DNA from: RGIG426 sp045639905
Lineage (GTDB): Bacteria; Bacillota; Clostridia; Oscillospirales; Acutalibacteraceae
Length of the DNA stretch: 64,000 nucleotides
Direction: 5' to 3'
Assembly (NCBI GenBank): GCA_045639905.1
Contig: JAZUDZ010000054.1
Span: forward strand, 1-64,000
Shown in pieces: positions 16,278-24,900 of this stretch. Position 1 is the stretch's first letter. Each line of letters starts with the position of its first letter. The notes under the pieces are model-generated. The model made no database searches. It saw only the letters and a program-made list of their open reading frames with translations, and was not told the DNA's origin. Position numbers and translations under genes: made by a program.

Positions 16278-17675
16278 TTATTTCTCCTCATACACAATTT
16301 TGTTGATGGCACTCAGGTAGGCCTGAATACTGGCTTCCACAATATCGGTGGAGGCGTGGGATCCGGAATACAGCTTTCCGCCGGACCGGATTTTCACGAG
16401 GCAGTTTCCGAGAGCGTCTCCGCCTTCGGTCACGGCGCTGATTTGGAAATCTTCCAGTTCATAACCGGTGCCCACGATGTTGTTAATGGTTGCAATAGCC
16501 GCATCAATCGGACCGTTTCCGGTACCGACGGCCTGAATCTCTTTGCCGTCTTTTTCCAAAATGATATTGGCAGTGGACGGGAAACAGGAACCGCTGTTGC
16601 TGACAAAGTTCTTCAGACGGAATGTGCTCGGCACACGATAGGCGGTGGTGGCCACCAGGGCCTCCAGCTCCATGGTACCCACCGTCTTTTTGGAGACCAG
16701 CTCACGGAAGGCGTCATACACGGCAATCTTGTTTTCGTCGTTCAGTTCATAGCCGAGCTTGCGCAGCTCGTTGTTCAAATCGCCGATGGAAGACTCCGCC
16801 GTCAGCGAACCGATGTTGATGTTTTTCTTGCCGAGCTCTCTCGTAAAGGGATGGTCGTCACGGGAAATGACTTCGGTGCATTTGCGAACCATCTCGCCGA
16901 CGGAAGGTGCCTTCAGCGCATCCAGACGGAAATCCATCCCGAAGGAATCGCCTCTGGCCTGCAGCACATCCACGACCGCCTGGAACAGCGGCAAGTCGCC
17001 GTCATAGGCAATGGTCTTGGCTTCCAGGGCACCGGCATCAAATGCGCAGGTGACCGCGCCCACCGACATGTGCAGCTTCCGGCTGCACTCCACACCGATG
17101 GATGCATCGGTCATGCCCGGTACGTCCGTCAAAAGCTTTTTCACCATGTCTTCCATTTCCCCGGGGAGCGCCACACCGGCCGTATCACAAATGGTGATGG
17201 TGGTGGCACCGGCCTTCAGGGCGGTTTCACAGGCTTGTACGAAGAACGCCTCGTCGGTGCGGGTGGCATCGACGGCGGCAAACTCCACGTCCTCGCAAAG
17301 AGAGGCCGCATGGCTTACCAGTTCTTCAATCAGCTCCAGCATCTTCTGGGGCTTTTTGTGACAATTGTATTCCATCAGGGCAGCCGACAGGGGTGCCATG
17401 ATTTTCAGTCTCGGTTTGGCGGCTGCGGAAAGCAGTTCAAAGGTCTTGTCGATGGAAGCTATGGACAGACCCGCCACCGCGCAGACTACGCTGCCGCGAA
17501 TGGACTGGGCAAGGCTCTGCAGCAAAAGCTCCTGAGACCGGTCCCCGGTCAGGGCGGCTGTCTCAATGACATCCACCTTCACGCTTTCCAGCTGTCTGGC
17601 AATATCCAGTTTGTCCTTGAAGCTCAAAAGCGTATTCTCACGCAATGTCGCATCGGCAATTCTGATTTTTTTCAT
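16278..17675 (-). CDS. LeuA-like protein (isopropylmalate synthase family) with eroded active site
   Basis: This 465-residue protein has a HMGL-like TIM barrel (about 1-270) and a complete C-terminal LeuA regulatory domain (about 350-462, with SGSCFPSTANIIL and GNGPIDAAI). The catalytic signature that normally reads DTTLRDGEQ is DATLRENTL here (residues 8-16). The metal-binding HxHND strand is replaced by VECSRKLHMS near residue 197. Both metal ligand sets are therefore changed, and ordinary isopropylmalate synthase activity is doubtful. It is the first gene after the leucine-type T-box, with GGAGG before ATG 17675. It could be a leucine-binding regulator or an enzyme with new chemistry. Confidence 0.85.
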   Translation of the reverse strand: MKKIRIADATLRENTLLSFKDKLDIARQLESVKVDVIETAALTGDRSQELLLQSLAQSIRGSVVCAVAGLSIASIDKTFELLSAAAKPRLKIMAPLSAALMEYNCHKKPQKMLELIEELVSHAASLCEDVEFAAVDATRTDEAFFVQACETALKAGATTITICDTAGVALPGEMEDMVKKLLTDVPGMTDASIGVECSRKLHMSVGAVTCAFDAGALEAKTIAYDGDLPLFQAVVDVLQARGDSFGMDFRLDALKAPSVGEMVRKCTEVISRDDHPFTRELGKKNINIGSLTAESSIGDLNNELRKLGYELNDENKIAVYDAFRELVSKKTVGTMELEALVATTAYRVPSTFRLKNFVSNSGSCFPSTANIILEKDGKEIQAVGTGNGPIDAAIATINNIVGTGYELEDFQISAVTEGGDALGNCLVKIRSGGKLYSGSHASTDIVEASIQAYLSAINKIVYEEK

Positions 17676-17702
17676 ACTGATTCCTCCACATGGCGGCCTC
17701 GA

Positions 17703-17985
17703 AACAAAAATACGTCCCTCGGCCGAAATTGGTCGAGGGACGATATATGTCTTTATACCGCGGTACCACCCACATTATCGTCTGCATTTCGACGATCTCT
17801 CATGAACCCTTTTCGAGGTTCCGGCCGATAACGGGGCCTGCCGTCTGCTCCTACCCACAAACGCTTCAAAGCAGATGCTCCGGAATGAGAACGCAAGGAA
17901 AGCTTGTCCGGCTCGCACCGACCGCCGACTCTCTGAACCGCTTTTTTCGCGCATTTTCCATCATAGCCTAAAAATATATAAAGTT
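17703..17985 (-). promoter_or_regulatory. T-box riboswitch leader, probably leucine (CUC) specific
   Basis: On the minus strand the leader contains a stem I with AGAGAG followed by GGTGCGAGCCGG. The specifier-side strand reads GTT-CTC-A-TTCCGGAG, so CTC at 17889-17887 is followed by the conserved A. The canonical T-box GGGTGGTACCGCGG lies at 17771-17758. A terminator hairpin (17742-17734/17721-17713) with a T run to 17703 stands just before the LeuA-like gene. Uncharged tRNA-Leu pairing with the specifier and T-box would favour the antiterminator and switch on the operon. Amino acid specificity is read from the codon position and is somewhat less certain than the T-box call. Confidence 0.92.
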
Positions 17986-18014
17986 ATTATATATAGGCGC
18001 TTTTTCTTTGTCAA
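17986..18014 (-). promoter_or_regulatory. Consensus promoter of the T-box operon
   Basis: TTGACA (18014-18009) and TATAAT (17991-17986), with an exact 17-base spacer, lie just upstream of the T-box leader. This strong promoter leaves control to the leader. Confidence 0.88.
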
Positions 18015-18021
18015 CCAAACG

Positions 18022-18070
18022 ACCGAAAAAAAGAGCAAAAAAGGTTCCTATCTTGGACCTTTTTTGCCCC
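18022..18070 (-). terminator. Terminator of the amidohydrolase gene
   Basis: GCAAAAAAGGTCC pairs with GGAACCTTTTTTGC on the minus strand, followed by a T run (18028-18022 on the complement). It separates the amidohydrolase transcript from the T-box promoter. Confidence 0.8.
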
Positions 18071-18102
18071 TGTGTTTCTTTGTTTTGGAAATTTGGCCGT
18101 TT

Positions 18103-18885
18103 TCAGGCTTTCAGCATAGCCTCAAAATTCTCGTGGAAGATTTTTTCGTTTTCCCCGTCCGACAAACCTAGGGCATAAAAACGGTCGAGTTCCTCGTTCG
18201 GATTCCACATGGGAAAATCCGTTCCGAAGAAGAACCGATCCACGCCGAAATGGTCTATGAGACGAAGTGCTTCCTCTGCGGGCAGTTCGAATAACGTGCT
18301 GGACGTATCAAACCAGACATTCTCCCGTCTCGGAAGGGTCATCACATCCATCCATCTCCCGTATCCGCCGAAATGGGCTCCGATCACCTTTAAATCCGGC
18401 ACCCGTTTGAGCAGATTGTCCACGCGAAACGGAGAAGAAAAGTCATATCGTTTATCACCGGTATGAAACAAAATCGGCAGATTCCGTTTGGCAATCTCCC
18501 GGTACATGGGAAGAAAGGATTCCTCGTCGATGTTGAACCGCTGAAAATCCGGATGAAACTTGACGCCCTGAAGGCCGAGCTCCATGGCTCTGTCCAGTTC
18601 TTCTCCCACGTTTTCATACTCCGGATGCATGGCGGCAAAGCCGATGAATTCCGGATGCTTCGCACATTCCGCGGCAATAAAGGTGTTGATGCTTTCCACC
18701 TGAGCGGGCGTAGTGGCAGAGGAGCAAACCAGCATCCGATCAATCCCGGCAGCCTGTTCTGCCGCCAACAGCTTATCCGACGCGGCCGTGGAATGCATGG
18801 GGATATCATAAAACGCTCCGATGGCCGTGGTGGCTTTTTCCGCGATCTTGTCCGGGAAAATATGGGTATGGGCATCGATAATCAT
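18103..18885 (-). CDS. Amidohydrolase family protein (Amidohydro_2 type)
   Basis: This 260-residue metal-dependent hydrolase of the ACMSD/Amidohydro_2 group shows DAHTHIFPDK (residues 4-13), GVKFHPDFQ near 109, ILFHTGD near 140, IGAHFGG near 168 and FGTDFPMW near 218. These give the His/Asp ligands expected for the family. Members decarboxylate or hydrolyse small ring or amide substrates; the substrate here is unknown. A GGAGG site precedes ATG 18885. It is a single-gene unit with its own terminator, transcribed away from mnmG. Confidence 0.88.
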   Translation of the reverse strand: MIIDAHTHIFPDKIAEKATTAIGAFYDIPMHSTAASDKLLAAEQAAGIDRMLVCSSATTPAQVESINTFIAAECAKHPEFIGFAAMHPEYENVGEELDRAMELGLQGVKFHPDFQRFNIDEESFLPMYREIAKRNLPILFHTGDKRYDFSSPFRVDNLLKRVPDLKVIGAHFGGYGRWMDVMTLPRRENVWFDTSSTLFELPAEEALRLIDHFGVDRFFFGTDFPMWNPNEELDRFYALGLSDGENEKIFHENFEAMLKA

Positions 18886-18960
18886 ATAGGCTCCTCCTTT
18901 TTCGAAAACTCAAAGCCCTACTATTGTAGCAAAAAATCCGCTTATGTCAACACCAAACAC

Positions 18961-18989
18961 TTGAAGCCGTTCCCGTTTGGCTGTATAAT
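18961..18989 (+). promoter_or_regulatory. Promoter of mnmG-rsmG
   Basis: TTGAAG (18961-18966) and TATAAT (18984-18989) with a 17-base spacer lie about 40 bases before mnmG. Confidence 0.75.
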
Positions 18990-19027
18990 GTTTAGAAATG
19001 ATTTTGTTTTAGAGAGGAGCGATGGAT

Positions 19028-20902
19028 ATGACCTTTACGGCCGGCCATTATCAGGTGGTTGTCGTCGGTGCCGGACACGCCGGAATCGAAGCCGCCCTGG
19101 CAGCAGCCAGACTGGGCTGCTCCACCGCCATTTTTACGATTAATTTAGACTGGGTCGGCAACATGCCCTGTAACCCCTGTATCGGCGGTACCGCCAAAGG
19201 ACACCTGGTTCGGGAGATTGACGCTCTCGGCGGCGAGATGGCCAAAGCGGCCGACGACTGCATGCTGCAATCCCGTATGCTCAACCGCGGCAAAGGTCCC
19301 GCGGTACACTCTCTTCGTGCCCAAATCGACCGTCGCGCCTATTCGGACCGCATGAAGCACACCCTGGAAACAACGGAAAATTTACATATTTTGCAAGGCG
19401 AAATCGTTTCTCTTAAAAGGGAAGACGACCACTGGCGCCTGGGCACCCGGCTCGAAGCCGAATATACGGCGGATGCCGTTATTTTAGCCACCGGCACCTT
19501 CCTGCGCGGAAAGATTTTCGTCGGAGACGTTCACTATGACGGCGGTCCGGACGGAATGTTCGCCGCCACAAGCTTAACCTCTTCTTTGCTGGATTTGGGA
19601 ATTTCCCTGCGCCGTTTCAAAACCGGAACCCCGGCCCGCGTTTTACGCTCCACCGTGGATTTCACCGATTTGGAACTGCAGCCCGGCGACGAACCGGTGG
19701 TTCCCTTCTCTTTTGAGACAACCGATCCGAAGCCCAATACCCAGCCCTGTCACATTACCTGGACAAACGAGGAAACCAAGCGAATCATTCTCGAGAATTT
19801 GTCCCGTTCTCCCCTGTACGGCGGTGAAATCGAGGGCGTCGGCCCCCGGTATTGCCCGAGTATTGAGGATAAAATCGTGCGCTTTGCCGACAAAGAAAAA
19901 CACCAGGTGTTTATCGAACCCTGCGGAGAAAAGACCGATGAAATGTATCTTCAGGGTCTCTCCTCCTCCCTGCCGGTGGATGTGCAATTTGCTTTTCTGA
20001 AAACCATTCCGGGTCTGCAGCACGTACACGTCATGCGCCCGGCTTATGCCATTGAATACGACTGCTGCGATCCTTTGCAGCTGCGCAGCACGCTGGAATT
20101 CCGCGAGCACGGCGGGCTCTACGGTGCCGGCCAGTTTAACGGCAGTTCCGGCTACGAGGAAGCCGCCGCCCAGGGACTGGTCGCCGGCATCAATGCGGCT
20201 CTGAAAATTCTCGGAAAAGAACCGATGATTTTAGACCGAGCCGACGGATATATCGGCACATTGGTGGACGATTTGGTCACAAAAGGCTGCTCGGACCCCT
20301 ATCGGATGATGACCTCCCGTTCGGAGTATCGTTTGGTTCTCCGGCAAGATAACGCGGACATGCGCTTAACCCCCATCGGAAAGCGAGTCGGCCTGGTTTC
20401 CGAAGAACGCTGGAAACATTTTGTCACCCGAAAAGAAGCTAAAATCGCGGAAATCGACCGTCTGAAAAACACGGTGGTTCCGCCGTCCGAGACCTTAAAT
20501 AAAATTTTGGAAGCCTGCGGCACCACTCCGGTGTCCACCGGCATTCATTTGGATGAACTTTTAAAACGTCCGCAGATTCATTATGCCGATTTGGCCCCGA
20601 TTGATCCGGAACGTCCGGTCATCGACCCCTTCGTCATTGAACAGGTGGAAGTGGAACTCAAGTATCTCGGGTATATCCGCCGCCAGGAAGCGGACATCAA
20701 GGAAATGCGCCGTCTGGAAGGAAGACTGCTCAGCGAGGATACGGACTATGACCTCATCACCGGCCTTCGGAAAGAAGCACGGGAAAAACTGAACCGCGTC
20801 AAGCCCCACAATATCGGACAGGCTTCCCGTATCAGCGGAGTCAGCCCCGCCGACATTGCGGTATTACTGATTTGGCTGCAGGAAAAGCAAAAGGAGAACT
20901 GA
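19028..20902 (+). CDS. mnmG: tRNA uridine-5-carboxymethylaminomethyl(34) synthesis enzyme MnmG
   Basis: This FAD enzyme of about 624 residues works with MnmE to modify the wobble uridine of several tRNAs. Visible are the dinucleotide-binding VVGAGHAGIEAALAAA at the N-terminus, PCIGGTAKGHLVREIDALGG near 55, ATGTFLRGKIF near 155, and the helical C-terminus with NIGQASRISGVSPADIAVLL. Two ATGs lie 6 bases apart (19022 and 19028); the second is preferred because AGGAG ends 8 bases before it, against 2 bases for the first. It is followed closely by a DUF1294 gene and rsmG, a near-standard Firmicutes order. Confidence 0.96.
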   Translation: MTFTAGHYQVVVVGAGHAGIEAALAAARLGCSTAIFTINLDWVGNMPCNPCIGGTAKGHLVREIDALGGEMAKAADDCMLQSRMLNRGKGPAVHSLRAQIDRRAYSDRMKHTLETTENLHILQGEIVSLKREDDHWRLGTRLEAEYTADAVILATGTFLRGKIFVGDVHYDGGPDGMFAATSLTSSLLDLGISLRRFKTGTPARVLRSTVDFTDLELQPGDEPVVPFSFETTDPKPNTQPCHITWTNEETKRIILENLSRSPLYGGEIEGVGPRYCPSIEDKIVRFADKEKHQVFIEPCGEKTDEMYLQGLSSSLPVDVQFAFLKTIPGLQHVHVMRPAYAIEYDCCDPLQLRSTLEFREHGGLYGAGQFNGSSGYEEAAAQGLVAGINAALKILGKEPMILDRADGYIGTLVDDLVTKGCSDPYRMMTSRSEYRLVLRQDNADMRLTPIGKRVGLVSEERWKHFVTRKEAKIAEIDRLKNTVVPPSETLNKILEACGTTPVSTGIHLDELLKRPQIHYADLAPIDPERPVIDPFVIEQVEVELKYLGYIRRQEADIKEMRRLEGRLLSEDTDYDLITGLRKEAREKLNRVKPHNIGQASRISGVSPADIAVLLIWLQEKQKEN

Positions 20903-20905
20903 CAA

Positions 20906-21190
20906 ATGCCGATTCCGTCTGTCTTGTGGATCTACCTTCTTTGCATTTCCGGTCTGTCGGTCATCCTGACCGTTTTTGACAAAATCGCCGCCAAAACGGC
21001 CCCGAAACACCGCGTTCCCGAAAAGACGCTCCTGCTGTTTGGCTTCATCGGCGGTGCAACCGCCATGTATATTACCATGCAAATCATCCGGCACAAAACA
21101 AAGCATCTGAAGTTCATGCTTTCCCTGCCACTGATGATTGCACTCCACGGCTTTTTGATTTTTCTTGTTTGGAAAGGAATCCTTCTATGA
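20906..21190 (+). CDS. DUF1294 membrane protein
   Basis: This 94-residue protein has three hydrophobic segments and the DUF1294 signature: FDKIAAKTAPKHRVPEKTLL near residues 24-43, GFIGGATAMY near 46 and RHKTKHLKF near 62. The function of the family is unknown. It is translationally linked: it starts 3 bases after mnmG, and its TGA overlaps the rsmG ATG. Its insertion between mnmG and rsmG is less usual. Confidence 0.88.
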   Translation: MPIPSVLWIYLLCISGLSVILTVFDKIAAKTAPKHRVPEKTLLLFGFIGGATAMYITMQIIRHKTKHLKFMLSLPLMIALHGFLIFLVWKGILL

Positions 21191-21906
21191 TTGATGTCGA
21201 TCTGCTGAAAACCGAAGCGGAAAAACAAAATCTGGATTTGAGCAGGGAAATGCTCGAAATGTTTGACCTCTATGCCGCCCGCCTGGTGGAGACCAACCGG
21301 GTAATGAACCTGACGGCCATCACCGAGCCCAAAGACATTGTGTACAAACATTTTTTGGACAGTCTGTCCGCCGCACCGTTTTTGCCGGAAGGTCCGTTTT
21401 CCCTTATCGACGTGGGAACCGGCGCCGGATTTCCGGGCATTCCTTTGCAAATTCTGCGCTTTGATATGAAGCTTACACTTTTGGACAGTCTGCAAAAACG
21501 GCTGACATTTTTGGAAGGCCTTTGCAGGGAACTGGGCTTTTCCGTCCAAACCGTTCATATGCGGGCGGAAGAAGCGGGACAGGATCCGGCATTTCGGGAA
21601 CGGTTTGACATTGTCACGGCCCGTGCCGTGGCGGGACTTTCCGTCCTGTCCGAATGGTGCCTGCCTCTTGCCAAAGTCGGCGGACGCTTTATTCCTTTAA
21701 AAGGCTCTGCCGCCATGCAGGAACTGAAGGACGCGGAAAACGCCCTGAAGACCCTCGGGGGAACCTATACGGACAACCTTAAATTTGAAATCCCGACAGA
21801 GAACACAGAGACGGAACGCCACTTTGTGCTGCACATTGCGAAAACTTCCAAAACCCCGCGTCTTTACCCAAGACCCAACGGACAAATTAAGAAAAAACCG
21901 CTGTAA
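21187..21906 (+). CDS. rsmG: 16S rRNA (guanine-N7)-methyltransferase RsmG
   Basis: This 239-residue SAM-dependent methyltransferase modifies G527 of 16S rRNA. The SAM motif DVGTGAGFPGIPLQI lies near residue 75, preceded by NLTAITEPKDIVYKHFLDSL. TARAVAGLSVLSEWCLPL follows near 143, then KKPL at the end. The ATG at 21187 overlaps the previous stop (ATGA). A strong terminator follows. Confidence 0.96.
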   Translation: MIDVDLLKTEAEKQNLDLSREMLEMFDLYAARLVETNRVMNLTAITEPKDIVYKHFLDSLSAAPFLPEGPFSLIDVGTGAGFPGIPLQILRFDMKLTLLDSLQKRLTFLEGLCRELGFSVQTVHMRAEEAGQDPAFRERFDIVTARAVAGLSVLSEWCLPLAKVGGRFIPLKGSAAMQELKDAENALKTLGGTYTDNLKFEIPTENTETERHFVLHIAKTSKTPRLYPRPNGQIKKKPL

Positions 21907-21908
21907 GC

Positions 21909-21954
21909 AAAAAAACAGAAGGGACTCTTCCACTTGGAAGAGTCCCTTGTTTTT
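21909..21954. terminator. Bidirectional terminator between rsmG and the 2295-aa gene
   Basis: AAGGGACTCTTCC pairs with GGAAGAGTCCCTT around ACTT. It is flanked by A runs on one side and T runs on the other, so it can end both converging transcripts. Confidence 0.88.
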
Positions 21955-21957
21955 GGT

Positions 21958-24900
21958 TTAGGCGCCGAGTTTTTCTATAAGATTGGCCAGGAATTTACGG
22001 ATCATCAAGACATCTTTCATATCGATGGATCCGTCTTCATTCACGTCGGCGTTTGCGTTTTCCATCTCGTCGGAAAGTCCTGCCAGGAATTTACGAAGCA
22101 GCAATACGTCTTTCATATCGACCGCCCCGTCGCCGTTGGCATCACCGAGAAGCACGTCGGCGGACGGCTCTTTTTCTTTTTCAAGCTGCTTAGCAATGGC
22201 GGCAAGGCCCGCTTCTTTGGCAGCCGTGACGGCATCCACGTTTTCACAGGCATCCACCGCACCTTTGGCGGCAGCGACAATCGCCGACAGTTCTTCAGAC
22301 GGATTTTCGCCTGCTGCGTTATCCAGCGCCGCTTTGGCAGCCTCCTTAGAGGCGGCTAAGGCTTTCTCATCCCCTTCGGCGATGAGCTGCTCGGCAATGG
22401 CGGCAAGTCCCGCTTCTTTGGCTTTTCCGACCGCCTCGACGGTTTCGCTCTTGTCAACGGCCTCTATGGCTTCTTTCAGGATTTCGGAAAGCGCATCCGA
22501 CGGCGTATCTCCCGCCGCCTGGTTCAGTGCATCTTTGGCCGCTTTCTTGGCATCCGCCAATGCTTTTTCGTTTGCTTCTTTTTGAAGCTGTGCAGCTATG
22601 GCGGCAAGGCCCGCTTCTTTGGCAGCCGTAACGGCGTCCACACTCTCACAGGCATCTATCGTTTCTTTGGCGGAAATCATAATCTGCATCACTTTTGCAG
22701 ACGGATTCTCGCCTGTCGCATTATCGATTGCGGCTTTGGCGGCCTCTTTGGCAATGCCAAGTGCCTTTTCGTTTCCTTCTGCCATCAGCTGCTCGGCAAC
22801 AGCGGAAAGGCCGGCTTCTTTGGCGGCACCAACCGCCTCCGGTGTTGTGGCCTTTTCAACTGCGAGCTTTGTATCGCTTACAATTCTGGCAACGGCATCC
22901 GACGGGTTCTCGCCGGCTGCTTCTTCCAAAGCTTTCACGGCAGCTTCTTTGGCATCCAGCAGGTTTTTGGCATCCGCTTCCACCTTCAAAGCATCGGAAA
23001 TCGCGCTCAATCCTTCTTCTTCGGCCGTATCCACTTCTTCGATGGTTGCGGCTCGAATGACATCCTTCACAGCGTCATTCAAAACCTTTTTCACGGCGTC
23101 GGACGGGTTCTCACCGGCTGCCTCTGTCAAAGCTTTGACGGCATCGTCTTTTGCATCCTCCAAAGCCTTTTCATCTACATCAGCCTGAATCTGTTCGGCA
23201 ATGGCGGCAAGACCGTCGGCTTTCGCCGTATTCACGGCATCCAAGCTGTCTGCTTTGTCCACTTTGCCTTTTGCCGTTTGCAAAACATGCAGAACCGCTT
23301 CGGACGGGCTTTCACCTGCCGCATCGTCCAGCGCTTTCTTAGCCGCATCTTTGGCAATAGCCAAGGCTTCTGCGGCCTGCTCTTCTGCTTCGATCTGCGC
23401 GGAGATGGCGGAAAGGCCAACCTCTTTTGCCGCAGAAACGGCATCCATACCGGTTGCTTTTTCAATTGCGTCTTTCGCAATGTTCAAAAGACGAACTGTC
23501 GCGTCGGACGGATCCAGTCCGGCCGCGTTATCCAGGGCTGCTTTTGCAGCCTCCTTGGCCACTTCCAGCGCTCTTACGTCGGCTTCTGTCTGAAGCTGAG
23601 CGGCAATGGCGGAAAGGCCCGCCTCTTTGGCTTCTCCGACCGCATCCAGTGTATCGGCATCGTCAACGGCATCCTTTGCATCCTGTAAAATCGTCTGCAT
23701 CGCATCGGACGGATTCTCGCCTGCAGCCGTTTCCAATGCTTCTTTGGCATTGACCTTGGCCTCGGCCAAAGCTTCTTTCAGAAGCTGCTCGGCGATGGCG
23801 GACGCGGCTTCCTCTTTCACCGGATTTACGGCTTCCAGACTCTTAACCTTCGCCATGGCGGTTTGCGCTGCATCCAGCAGACTCTGAACCTCTTCAGACG
23901 GTTCAGATCCGGCCAGCTGTTCCAGTTCCCCGATGGCGGCCGTCACCGCTTTGTTGATGACGGCAATCGTTTTATCTTTCGCAGCCGTAATCATTTCCTT
24001 GCCGTTGTCAATCGCGGCCAGGAACGCATCCAATGTCTCGGCATCCGTTGCAAGTTGCAAGGCCTTTCGGATGGCGCTTGCAATACGGTCTGCCGTATAT
24101 CCTTCGGTGGTCTCTTCCAGTTCATCTTCCAAATCGTCCAGGAAATCATACCGGAACATATCAAATATATAGGCTTTTACATCATCCAAGGCGGCTATGA
24201 CCGTTTCGTCATCCATCATATCCACGGTACCGATTAATTCCGAAAGTTCCGTGATGACGGTTCCCTCCGTATCATAAGGAGCAATCAAATCAATCATCTG
24301 CTGGAGCTGAGCTTTTAATCCGATTTTCCGAATGACCGGCAAATAGTCGTTTACAATTGCCTCGACGCCCTCGACGGCTGTTTGCGCTTCAATATCGGCA
24401 AAGAGATTTTCCAGCAAATCGGGAGCCGCTCCCGCTGCGGCTTTTGTCAGTTCCTCTTCGGCCAGATCCTTTGCATGAAGCAGCTCAATCTGCGGGAAAT
24501 AGAGATAATAGGCATCCCAAATGCCGTCGGTAGTGGTTTGGGCGTTGATGGCCTGCATGGCTTCGCCAGCCAGTTCCGCCAGTCTCTCAGACGGATTGAT
24601 TCCAATCACTCTTTTTATTTGAGAAATACGCTCGGACTTAAGATCCTGAACATCCAGAGATTCCTTAATTTCCCATTCCACCGTCCAGGAATCGGTTGAC
24701 CCGTCCGGCCAGCAGCAGTCAGAATCCACAATGGTGTAGGTGGCATAATACTTGCCGACCTCCGTAGCCGATTCAACACCGTCCGTGAGGACATAGGAAA
24801 CGCCGTAGTCCTTGTCACTGTCAAAGATAACCCGAACACCGACTTGTTCTTCACCGGTATAGTACAGATTTTGAAAACTCGAAACGGCAACGGGTGGGAA

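Noticed and set aside
12673..17831. Long plus-strand frames opposite ilvE, the ligase fusion and the LeuA-like gene
   Set aside because: They mirror well-supported minus-strand enzymes in a single operon and have no recognised domains. One of them even crosses into the T-box leader.
17875..18171. Plus-strand frame across the region upstream of the LeuA-like gene
   Set aside because: The region is explained by a T-box leader, a consensus promoter and a terminator on the minus strand.
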